Assembly (NCBI GenBank): GCA_947624355.1
Contig: CANQKI010000019.1
Span: 1-32,647 of the forward strand
Direction of reading: 5' to 3'
Length of the DNA: 32,647 bases
Source: an uncultured Clostridia bacterium
GTDB lineage: Bacteria; Bacillota; Clostridia; Christensenellales; Aristaeellaceae
Below, in pieces: positions 15,708 through 23,424 of this stretch (positions are counted from its first letter, which is position 1; every line of letters begins with the position of its first letter). The notes below the pieces were generated by a model, which was not told the origin of the DNA, searched no databases, and was given only the letters and a program-made list of their open reading frames with translations. Position numbers and translations under genes: made by a program.

Positions 15708-16607
15708 TCAGCCCTTCACCGCGCCCACGGTGAGGCCCTTGATAAAGTAACGCTGAATGAAAGGATACACCAGCAGGATGGGCCCGGTGGCCACCATGGA
15801 CATGGCCAGCTTGGACGTCTCGCTGGGCAGGTCCACATCCAGCACGATGCCGCTGCGGGCCTGGATTTCCCGCAGGGCCTTTGCGGAATTGAGCATGCTG
15901 TACAGGTAATACTGCAGGGACTGCTTTTCGGAATCCGAAATGAACAGCATGCACAGGTACCAGTCATTCCACAGGCCCAGGGCGATGAAGAGGCCGATGG
16001 TGGCCAGGGACGGGATGGAAAGGGGCAGTACAATCTGCAGGAAAATGCGCATATCCCCCGCCCCATCCAGCTTGGAGCATTCAAACAGCTCGGACGGCAC
16101 GCCCTGCTTGATGAAATTGCGCATGAGGAAGATATTGTACGCCCCGAAGAAGGATGGCACCATAATGGCCCAGAGGGTGTTCTCCAGGTGCAGCACCTGC
16201 TTCATGACGATATACCAGGGAATCAGGCCGCCGCCAAAGAGCATGGTAAAGTAGAAGAAGAAAGCGATGACGTTACGGCTCTGAAAATCCTGCCTGGAAA
16301 GCACATAGCCCGTCATGGAAACGCAGAACAGACTGATGGCCGTGCCCACCACCGTCTGGATGATGGTGTTGCGGTAAGCGCGGATGATGTTGTCCGGGTA
16401 GGAAAAGAGCATATCGTAAGCCGCCGTGGACCACTTCTTGGGGAACAGGGAGTACCCCTCCCGGATAACCTCGCCGTTATCGGTAAAGGAGCCGATGACC
16501 ATCAGGATAAAGGGCAGCAGGCACAGGGCCGCGAAGACGCCCAGCAGGATCTTGCTGACGATATTGAAGATACGGTATCCCCGGTTGATTTTCCGGCGCA
16601 TTTCCAT
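15708..16607 (-). CDS. Carbohydrate ABC transporter permease, YtcP-like
   Basis: This 299-residue permease subunit has about six membrane segments. The EAA-type loop lies around SELFECSKLDGAGDM, and the C-terminal YFIKGLTVGAVKG is typical of YtcP. AAAGGGGG precedes the ATG at 16607 (an ATG two codons later is an alternative). It lies 18 bases downstream of the extended LplB-like permease and 55 bases upstream of the binding protein. The three proteins form one importer that lacks its own ATPase gene here. Confidence 0.88.
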   Translation of the reverse strand: MEMRRKINRGYRIFNIVSKILLGVFAALCLLPFILMVIGSFTDNGEVIREGYSLFPKKWSTAAYDMLFSYPDNIIRAYRNTIIQTVVGTAISLFCVSMTGYVLSRQDFQSRNVIAFFFYFTMLFGGGLIPWYIVMKQVLHLENTLWAIMVPSFFGAYNIFLMRNFIKQGVPSELFECSKLDGAGDMRIFLQIVLPLSIPSLATIGLFIALGLWNDWYLCMLFISDSEKQSLQYYLYSMLNSAKALREIQARSGIVLDVDLPSETSKLAMSMVATGPILLVYPFIQRYFIKGLTVGAVKG

Positions 16608-16625
16608 AAATCCGTTCCCCCTTTC

Positions 16626-18443
16626 TTAAAAGATTGCGTAGTCGGGCTCGATCTTTTTCACGATGGTGTTCACCAGCACCACCAGCACCATGCCCACAAA
16701 GGACTGATACAGGCCGGCCGCCGAGCCCATGCCGATCTGCACGTTCTGCCGCAGGGAGCGCCACACATAGGTATCGATGATTTCAGTGGTTTCCATCAGC
16801 TGGCCCGATTCGCCCACCAGCTGGTAGAACAGATCGAAATTGCCCTTCATGATGCTGCCCAGGGACATGAGCGTCAGGATGATGATGGTGGGGCGAATGG
16901 AGGGAATAGTGATATGCCGGATCTCCTGCATGAAGTTCGCCCCGTCCAGGTCGGCAGCCTCGTAAAGCTCTTCGCTGATACCCGTAATGGCCGACACGTA
17001 GATGATGGAGCCGTACCCCACGCCCTTCCAGAAATCCACCAGCGGCAGAATCACATACCACGCGCCGGGGATGGAATAAACGTCTATCCGCTGCAGACCC
17101 AGATGCACCAGGGCGTTATTGAGAATACCGCTGCTGTAATTGAGGATATTGTAGGCGAAGGTGCCCACCATAACCATGGAAATGAAGTGGGGAAGGAAAG
17201 TGGCGGTCTGCACGAATTTCTTGTAGTACTTGCCGGCAATTTCGGAGAACATGATGGCGATGCCCACCTTCAGCACCGTACCGCCCACGATGAAGATGAA
17301 GTTGTACACCACGGTGTTGAACGTCATCCGCCAGGCAAGGCCGGATGAGAAGAGGTAGGCGAAATTGCTCAGCCCCACGAATTTACTGCCGAAGAGGGTG
17401 GAAAAGAAATCCTTGGTGAACTGGTAGCTGGTAAAGGCGAAATAGACGCCCACCATGGGAAGGTAAGAAGTAATCAGGAAATAAACGATGCTGGGCAGGG
17501 CCATGAGCATGAGCATGGGATTCTTGCGCAGGTCATAGCGGATGCGGGTCATGGGCAGGGCCAGAATCAGCGACCCGACGATGAGCAGCACCGCGCCCAC
17601 GAAGAGATTCATGAACCCGGGGCTCATGGAATTAATGTACTTGCTGGCGGCGTCGGGGGCGTTGTTCTTCATCAGCCCCACGATAAACAGCCCGGCAGCC
17701 ACGGCAATCAGCACCGCGCCAAGGCCCAGCTTGAAATCAACTCTTGCCTTGGTCAAAAAGCACCAGTACAGGATATGGGCCAGGGCGGCAATGCCGATGC
17801 CGACGGCAATCATGAGGGTGCCCGGCGCCGTCTGCCCCGCCGCCGTGACGGGATGCAGGTCATTGCGGTATATGGCGGCCACGATCAGCGCGCCGGCCAG
17901 CGCCAAGCCGCCGATGCCGAGGAGCACCTTGCCGTCCGCTGTGCGGACCAGGTACGCAATGGCCAGCGCGGCGGCCAGGATGGCGAGCAGCGTCAGCCCG
18001 TTGGCCAGCAGGGCACTGCGGGCGCTGCTTTCCTTCAGGTCGTTGATTTCGCCGTTGATCGTTTCGATGGTGGGCATCGCTTCCACCTTGGCCGATTGCT
18101 GATCGCGGTTCCGCAGGGCCTTGTCATACTCGCCTTGGGCGCGGTCCAGCTTGGAAAGGAGGGATTCGTCGTCCGGCGCGGCCTCCAGGGCGGCTTTAGC
18201 CTCCGCCAGCTGTGTTTCCCGGCGTTCAAAGCGGGTCTGCAGGGTGTCCAGCTGCTCCTGAGCAGAGGTCAGGGCGGAAGCCTGGGCGGTCAATTCGGTA
18301 GTCCGGGCGGTATCGCCGCTTTGCAGCCGTACAGCGATGCCCACGGCCAGCAGCACGGCCATGACGGCCAGGCAGATCCAGGCCCGGGGGCTGGTTCGCC
18401 GCAGGCCGGCCGTTTTCCCGGCCGGCAAGGCAGAAATGCTCAT
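16626..18443 (-). CDS. LplB-like sugar permease with a ~300-residue N-terminal coiled-coil/membrane extension
   Basis: The C-terminal half (about 304-605) is an ordinary LplB-type permease: NPMLMLMALPSIVYFL opens it, the EAA loop ELYEAADLDGAN lies near 492-503, and it ends IEPDYAIF. A normal family member is about 300 residues long; this one has 605. The extra part has a membrane segment (21-40), a charged heptad-like coiled coil (about 50-140) and five further hydrophobic segments (about 143-166, 172-192, 207-230, 238-258, 275-298). No stop or internal ribosome site separates the halves, so they are one polypeptide. Its ATG overlaps the GH30 stop by four bases. The permease half is certain; the role of the extension is unknown. 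Confidence 0.85.
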   Translation of the reverse strand: MSISALPAGKTAGLRRTSPRAWICLAVMAVLLAVGIAVRLQSGDTARTTELTAQASALTSAQEQLDTLQTRFERRETQLAEAKAALEAAPDDESLLSKLDRAQGEYDKALRNRDQQSAKVEAMPTIETINGEINDLKESSARSALLANGLTLLAILAAALAIAYLVRTADGKVLLGIGGLALAGALIVAAIYRNDLHPVTAAGQTAPGTLMIAVGIGIAALAHILYWCFLTKARVDFKLGLGAVLIAVAAGLFIVGLMKNNAPDAASKYINSMSPGFMNLFVGAVLLIVGSLILALPMTRIRYDLRKNPMLMLMALPSIVYFLITSYLPMVGVYFAFTSYQFTKDFFSTLFGSKFVGLSNFAYLFSSGLAWRMTFNTVVYNFIFIVGGTVLKVGIAIMFSEIAGKYYKKFVQTATFLPHFISMVMVGTFAYNILNYSSGILNNALVHLGLQRIDVYSIPGAWYVILPLVDFWKGVGYGSIIYVSAITGISEELYEAADLDGANFMQEIRHITIPSIRPTIIILTLMSLGSIMKGNFDLFYQLVGESGQLMETTEIIDTYVWRSLRQNVQIGMGSAAGLYQSFVGMVLVVLVNTIVKKIEPDYAIF

Positions 18444-19780
18444 GGATTCTCTCCTCCTTCAATAATGAGGGACGTCACGGATTCCGGAGCCAGTTTGCAC
18501 TCGGCCACCTGCCCCTTCCACACCGCCCGGACGGGCAGCTCCAGCGGCCCGCGGTTAAGCAGCACCATGGACGCGCCGCCCTTTTCCAGGGCGAAGGCCG
18601 CCGTTTCGATATCCGGATGCCAGGCGCTGCCCGCAATCCGGACGCTGCCCGGCACGGCCGCGCCGCTGATCAGGGCGATGGCGCGCTGGGAGGGGTTCAC
18701 CGTGATTTCCTTCGTGTTCACATTGCACATCACCGGCGCGGAGCAGAAGTTTTGCACATGATTGGGCCCGCCCTGCTGATCCAGGTACAGGTTCCAGTCC
18801 AGCAGAATGGCCGCGCCGTGGGCAATATCGCCGATGTATTCGTGGGCATAACGCAGGGCGTGCTGCCAGGGATCGGCGCCCACGTCTTCGCGGTTGAATT
18901 CCATGCAGCCTTCCGTAAACATCAGGGTTTTTTCCGGGAAATGCCTGGATACCAGGTCCAGCGCCTCGAAATGATCCCCCGTATAGAAATGGAAGGCGAC
19001 CCCTTCAACCAGGTCCCGGGTGTCGGGGGCGAGCACGTCCACCGCCCGCTCATACAGCCGCTCCTTGTTGTGATCCCAGATATAAATGCCCGTATCCAGC
19101 CCGTGCCGCCGGAGGGCCGGGGCCAGGTGATCCCGCACAAACTGCCTTTCCTCCTCCGCGGTATAGCGGCAGGAATCCCAGATCTGGGTGGCATTGGGCT
19201 CGTTCTGCACGGTCACGAACCGCACGGTGAGGCCGTGGGCCTGATACCCTTCAATGTAGCGGCAGATGTATTCCGCCCACATATCCCTGAATTCAGGCTT
19301 CAGGCTGCCGCCGTGATTCCTCTCCCCCGTGGTTTTCATGAAGGCCGGCGGGCTCCAGGGGGACAGCAGCAGGGGCAGCGGCCGACCCGCCTTTTTTTCC
19401 GCCAGCTTGATAAACGGAATGATTTCCTTTTCGTCCCGGGCAAGGCTGAAAGACCGGAAACCGGTATCCTCCGGATCGCTCATGGCCTCGTAGTGGCCCA
19501 GGGAAAAATCACAGCTGTCGATGGACACGCGAAGAAAGCGGTAATCCGCGCCGCCGCCGAAATAGCAGCTCAGCAGCTCCTCCCGCTTATCCTTCGGCAT
19601 GGAAAAAAACACATGCGCTGCCGCTTCGGTGGCGGCCCCGCCCAGGCCCTGGAACACGGGGCCGGGCTCCCGGTCGTACAGATTCACCACAAAGAATTCA
19701 TCGCGGTCTGTCCGGGACCGAAGGGCGGCCTTCCATCGCTTTTCGCCGCCGCGGCACAATTGCCGAAAATGCGCGTCCAT
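18440..19780 (-). CDS. GH30-family glycoside hydrolase, intracellular
   Basis: The 446-residue protein is a clan GH-A family-30 enzyme. The acid/base is E194 in TVQNEPNA and the nucleophile is E290 in LMFTEGCME. LLSPWSPPAFMKTTGE is a strong family motif, and the C-terminal beta domain (about 380-446) is normal for GH30. GH30 includes beta-1,6-glucanases, glucosylceramidases and beta-xylosidases or xylanases. It lacks a signal peptide, so it should trim imported oligosaccharides. The start is the ATG at 19780 with AAGGAGAG upstream. It is the first gene of the importer operon and overlaps the next by ATGA. The adjacent GH5 suggests a beta-glucan substrate, which is inference. Confidence 0.88.
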   Translation of the reverse strand: MDAHFRQLCRGGEKRWKAALRSRTDRDEFFVVNLYDREPGPVFQGLGGAATEAAAHVFFSMPKDKREELLSCYFGGGADYRFLRVSIDSCDFSLGHYEAMSDPEDTGFRSFSLARDEKEIIPFIKLAEKKAGRPLPLLLSPWSPPAFMKTTGERNHGGSLKPEFRDMWAEYICRYIEGYQAHGLTVRFVTVQNEPNATQIWDSCRYTAEEERQFVRDHLAPALRRHGLDTGIYIWDHNKERLYERAVDVLAPDTRDLVEGVAFHFYTGDHFEALDLVSRHFPEKTLMFTEGCMEFNREDVGADPWQHALRYAHEYIGDIAHGAAILLDWNLYLDQQGGPNHVQNFCSAPVMCNVNTKEITVNPSQRAIALISGAAVPGSVRIAGSAWHPDIETAAFALEKGGASMVLLNRGPLELPVRAVWKGQVAECKLAPESVTSLIIEGGENP

Positions 19781-19896
19781 GAATTTTCTCTCTCCTTCAC
19801 AGCCATGGAGGAAACAATCCCCGCATCGGCGGCAATCCCCTCCATTGACCGCGGGTGAACGATTCCAGCAGTGCAAACAATCTGTTTCCTGCGTTC

Positions 19897-19925
19897 AGTA
19901 TAGCATATCTAAAAACGTTTTTCAA
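19897..19925 (-). promoter_or_regulatory. Sigma-A promoter of the GH30-importer operon
   Basis: Reading the minus strand, TTGAAA (19925-19920) and TATACT (19902-19897) are separated by exactly 17 bases. The leader to the GH30 start is about 110 bases. The palindrome at 19911-19922 lies across the spacer and the edge of the -35 box. Confidence 0.8.
19911..19922. promoter_or_regulatory. Candidate LacI-family operator
   Basis: AAAAACGTTTTT is a perfect 12-bp palindrome with the central CG typical of LacI/GalR-family operators. It overlaps the GH30 promoter, so binding would block transcription. A LacI-type gene lies about 1.8 kb away at 21725. I saw no second copy in the window. Confidence 0.6.
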
Positions 19926-19960
19926 GTATTTTCTCAAAAAATATTTTTTTGGAAAATAAT

Positions 19961-20031
19961 TGACCGATTTATATAAATATGATACCATAATCATGAAAAA
20001 TAATTTACCGTATCGGTCGATTCGTTATAAA
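19961..20031 (+). promoter_or_regulatory. AT-rich control region upstream of the secreted GH5 gene
   Basis: It contains a perfect palindrome ATTTATATAAAT (19967-19978) and an inverted pair TGACCGAT (19961-19968) / ATCGGTC (20012-20018). A TATAAA -10-like box lies at 20026-20031, with a weak TTTACC 16 bases upstream. The promoter is likely here, but the exact boxes are uncertain. Confidence 0.4.
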
Positions 20032-20059
20032 ATATTTTACTTTGAAGGGAGTTCTGTCC

Positions 20060-21703
20060 ATGAAATGCCTCGCCCTGATTCTCTGTCTGCTGCTTTGCGC
20101 CCCGCTCCTCCCCGTCGCGGCCTATGCGGAAGAGGCCGCCCTGTCTCCCCTGCGTGCCGAAGGAAAAACGCTGGTGGACGCCAACGGAAACCCGGTGCTG
20201 CTCCGGGGCGTCAACGCCGGGGGCTGGCTGGTGCAGGAGTCCTGGATGTGCCTCACCAACGCGCCCAGCCAAATGGAGGCCTTTCAGGTGCTGGATGAGC
20301 GCTTCGGCCAGGAAACCCGGGAAAGACTCTTTTCCGTGTATGAGGACAATTACTGGCACGAATCGGATTTCGACAACGTGAAGGCCCTGGGCATGAACGT
20401 GATCCGGCTGCCCTTCGTGTGGTGGGGGCTGATGGATGAGGACGGCAGCCTGCGCCCGGAGGGCTTTGAACGGCTGGATTGGTTCATTGACTGCTGCGAA
20501 GCGCGGGGGCTGTATGTGGTGCTGGATCTGCACGCTGCCCCAGGTTCCCAGAACGGCAACGACCATTCGGGCGATATTTCGGGCTGCCGCCTGTGGGACG
20601 AAGAACGTTTTCAGGACATGACGGTGACAATTTGGGAAGCGGTGGCGGAGCATTTCAGGGGCCGTACCGCCGTGGCCGCCTACGATCTGCTCAATGAGCC
20701 GGGAGGCAAAATGAACGCCACTTCCTTTATGCAGTGGGAATTTTTTGACCGGCTGTACAAGGCCATCCGCGCCGTCGACCCCGACCACGTCATCATGATG
20801 GAAAGCTGCTGGGAGCCTGAAGGGCTTCCCGCCCCGGACCGGTATGGCTGGGAAAACGTCATGTACCAGTATCATTATTATAAATGGAACGCCGATAACG
20901 ATTATGCCGCCCAGAAGCTGTTTACGGACGTAAAGCTGTTCAAACTGAACCAGGCGGATTATCCCGTGCCCTCCTTCGTGGGGGAATTTACGCTGTTCCA
21001 GAGCATGGACGCCTGGCGCTACGCCCTGGACGCCTATTCCCAGGCGGGCGTGAGCTGGACCATCTGGACCTATAAAGTGACTGGCAGCAGCACCTGGGGT
21101 CTGTATAACGTTTTCGGTGAAAAGGCAGATATCTACAATGATTCTGCCGAGGAAATCGAACGTAAGTGGCGCGAACAGGGAGAGCTGCGCAGAAACGACG
21201 CCCTTTGCCAGGTTGTGGCCGACGCGCTGGCAGGCAAGCCCGTTACCCTGCCGGAGGAACCGGAGCACGAGAGCGGAATGCCCGTGCTGGCGCTTTCCCC
21301 GGACGCCGCCGTGGGAAAAGGCGCCGTTCTGACGAAGGAAAACAAATATCTCCGCCTGACCGTGGAAAAATCCGGCGATCCCGGAAGCGCGGCCAATGCC
21401 GTCGCGTTTCCTTTGCAGGAAAAAACCGATGTGACGTCGTATTCTTATTTGTCCTTTCAGATCAGGGATCTGCAGGGGGCAAACACTCACCGGGTCACGC
21501 TGCGGGACGAAAAGGGCGAAGTGGTGAGCGTCTGGGTGGATATCCCGTCGGTGCACGGGGAATGGAAACGCATTGACGCGCCCCTTTCCCTGTTCCCGGA
21601 GGTTGACCTTTCCTGCCTTACGGAAGTAAGCATCGGCGAATGGAACAGCGGCGATTACCTTTTCGGCCGGGTCTTTTTCTGTCAAAGTGTTCTGGATGAA
21701 TAA
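20060..21703 (+). CDS. Secreted GH5-family beta-glucanase (exo-1,3-beta-glucanase-like)
   Basis: The 547-residue protein has a signal peptide (hydrophobic 3-21, cleavage after AYA near 24) and a GH5 catalytic barrel (about 35-380). The acid/base is E213 (LLNEPGG) and the nucleophile is E309 (FVGEFTLF). DLHAAPGSQNGNDHSG is characteristic of the exo-1,3-beta-glucanase branch (GH5_9-like). The C-terminal part (about 400-547) looks like a beta-sandwich carbohydrate-binding domain. The start ATG at 20060 is preceded by AAGGGAG; an in-frame TTG at 20042 is less likely because it would lengthen the signal peptide. It diverges from the GH30 operon and is followed by the LacI gene 21 bases later. Confidence 0.86.
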   Translation: MKCLALILCLLLCAPLLPVAAYAEEAALSPLRAEGKTLVDANGNPVLLRGVNAGGWLVQESWMCLTNAPSQMEAFQVLDERFGQETRERLFSVYEDNYWHESDFDNVKALGMNVIRLPFVWWGLMDEDGSLRPEGFERLDWFIDCCEARGLYVVLDLHAAPGSQNGNDHSGDISGCRLWDEERFQDMTVTIWEAVAEHFRGRTAVAAYDLLNEPGGKMNATSFMQWEFFDRLYKAIRAVDPDHVIMMESCWEPEGLPAPDRYGWENVMYQYHYYKWNADNDYAAQKLFTDVKLFKLNQADYPVPSFVGEFTLFQSMDAWRYALDAYSQAGVSWTIWTYKVTGSSTWGLYNVFGEKADIYNDSAEEIERKWREQGELRRNDALCQVVADALAGKPVTLPEEPEHESGMPVLALSPDAAVGKGAVLTKENKYLRLTVEKSGDPGSAANAVAFPLQEKTDVTSYSYLSFQIRDLQGANTHRVTLRDEKGEVVSVWVDIPSVHGEWKRIDAPLSLFPEVDLSCLTEVSIGEWNSGDYLFGRVFFCQSVLDE

Positions 21704-21724
21704 AAACGATTTACGGGAGATAAA

Positions 21725-22741
21725 ATGAACGTCAAAATCAAGGACGTCGCCCGGCTGGCGGGCGTATCCATTTCCACCGTGTCCAATACCCTGAGCGGAC
21801 GGCGGGGCGTCAGCCCCGATAAGCGGGCCGCCGTGCTGGACGCCGTAAACCAGTTGGGCTACGTGCCGAACATCAACGCCAGCCTGCTCAAATCCCGCAA
21901 AACGGGGAATATCGGCCTGTTTCTGCCCTATATCGACGGGCCATTTTATCCCGCGCTGATGCAGGAAATCTATCACGCCTGCACCGAGCACAATTATGCC
22001 CTGGTGGCCCATGTGGCCCGGGAATCCAGCAGCCGCCGCACCGCGGCCAATATCCTTTCCTGCAATATCGACGCGGCCATCGTGCTGAACGACCGCCTGA
22101 AAAACGAAGATATTCCCATGCTGACCGACCGCGGGCTGCCCCTGATTTTCATGGACAGGCCCGTCTGCGGCCAGGGCGTCGGCTGCGTCATGCTGGATAA
22201 CCGGCACGGGGTGGAGCAGGAAGTGGCCTACCTGAACCATACCGGTCACAAGCGTGTGGCCTACCTTCGGGGGCTGAATAACCACGACGGCCGCGCCCGG
22301 GAGGAGGCTTTCCGCCAGGCCATGGCCAGGGCCGGGCTGCCCGTGGACGAAAATCTGATCATGGACGGGCTTTTTTCCCGGCGGCTGGCCTATAACTGCG
22401 TCTATCAGATGATGCTTATGGGGCATGGCGATCCGCCCGACGCCGTGCTCTGCGCCAACGACGAAATGGCCCTCGGCTGCATTCAGGCCCTGCGGGACCT
22501 GAACTATGCCGTGCCCAAGGACGTGAGCGTGCTGGGGTTTGACGATATCGACGTGGACGCCTGCGACCCGCCCCTGACCACCGTGGGCTATGACCTGCAC
22601 CAGTTCACCGGCCTGGCCGTAAGCGAGGCCGTGCGCCTGATGGCGGACCCCAAGGCAGAAGGGCAGATGCAGATCGTCAGCACCGAACTGACGCTGCGCA
22701 AATCCGTCCTCTTCCGCTGCGGCGAAGGAGCAGGCGCCTGA
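21725..22741 (+). CDS. LacI/GalR-family transcriptional regulator
   Basis: The 338-residue protein starts with the classic LacI helix-turn-helix (IKDVARLAGVSISTVSNTL, 5-23) and a hinge near 45-60. A periplasmic-binding-protein-like effector domain follows (GNIGLFLPYIDGPFY; VLCANDEMALG; VLGFDDIDVD). It lies 21 bases downstream of the secreted GH5 and is probably cotranscribed with it. The likely target is the palindrome at 19911-19922 and the divergent sugar operons. The effector is probably a sugar of this locus. The family call is certain and the target is inferred. Confidence 0.92.
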   Translation: MNVKIKDVARLAGVSISTVSNTLSGRRGVSPDKRAAVLDAVNQLGYVPNINASLLKSRKTGNIGLFLPYIDGPFYPALMQEIYHACTEHNYALVAHVARESSSRRTAANILSCNIDAAIVLNDRLKNEDIPMLTDRGLPLIFMDRPVCGQGVGCVMLDNRHGVEQEVAYLNHTGHKRVAYLRGLNNHDGRAREEAFRQAMARAGLPVDENLIMDGLFSRRLAYNCVYQMMLMGHGDPPDAVLCANDEMALGCIQALRDLNYAVPKDVSVLGFDDIDVDACDPPLTTVGYDLHQFTGLAVSEAVRLMADPKAEGQMQIVSTELTLRKSVLFRCGEGAGA

Positions 22742-22754
22742 TTCTCCAGAAACG

Positions 22755-22800
22755 AAAAAAACAGCAATGCATCCACCCTTTCGGACGGATGCATTATTTT
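22755..22800. terminator. Bidirectional terminator between lacI-type gene and the coupled gene pair
   Basis: AATGCATCC (22766-22774) pairs with GGATGCATT (22787-22795). On the minus strand the hairpin is followed by seven T (22761-22755), and on the plus strand by ATTATTTT. It can therefore serve the converging LacI and minus-strand genes. Confidence 0.7.
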
Positions 22801-22897
22801 CATGATGCACATGATATAGAAACGCACATCGAATCACAGAACGCAGACGAAACCTTCCTGTGATCCGTTTTGCGGGCAGGTGACTCCGCGGCAGCTT

Positions 22898-23424
22898 CTA
22901 CTCCTGCCTTTTGGGGACCGCATTGACTGTGGTTTCTGACACGGACAGCCAGGGGTACAGCTTCATAATCAGCATACCGCATTTCATCATTCCGCTTCTG
23001 CAGTCCAAAGGCACCTGAAGCTTCAGGGTTGCTTTCGGGAAAAGAACCTGATTATAAGCTCCGTCCAGTTTTTCAAGCCGGTTCAGCAGGGAAAACATCG
23101 CGCAGCCAAGAAGCTCCTGAATGACTTCAGAAAAGATCACCGTGATGACAGGTTCTTCCGAAGAAGGGATGAATTCCAGCAGTCCGAAGTCCGCAAGATG
23201 ACAGATGATGCCCTTTATATCCTGGTCATTCAGGGAACGGTTCATTGCAGGCGCGTCATAAAATGCCAGCACCCAGCGATTTTTTTCGCTTCGGATAACG
23301 CCATTGTTTCGATTTCCGAAAGGAGCTCCGCGATGCTTTCGTCCTTTTCCGCTTTCTCATAGACCAGTTCGATTTCGTCAAAGCATCCTGTGCGCCAGCC
23401 GATCTTTCTTTCCAAACTGCTCAC
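22898..23424 (-). pseudogene. Unidentified gene broken by a one-base frameshift, coupled to the CYTH gene
   Basis: An N-terminal piece (MSSLERKIGWRTGCF..., start 23424) and a C-terminal piece (...LAFYDAPAMNRSLND..., stop 22898) lie in adjacent frames. They would join into one protein of about 175 residues if the seven-A run (plus-strand T at 23280-23286) had one more base, giving SEAKKNRWVLAFYDAPAM across the joint. The start ATG overlaps the CYTH gene stop by four bases (ATGA), so the two are translationally coupled. I do not recognise the family; it is a soluble, mixed-charge protein without membrane segments. This may be a true pseudogene, a homopolymer sequencing error or a phase-variable tract. 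Confidence 0.6.
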
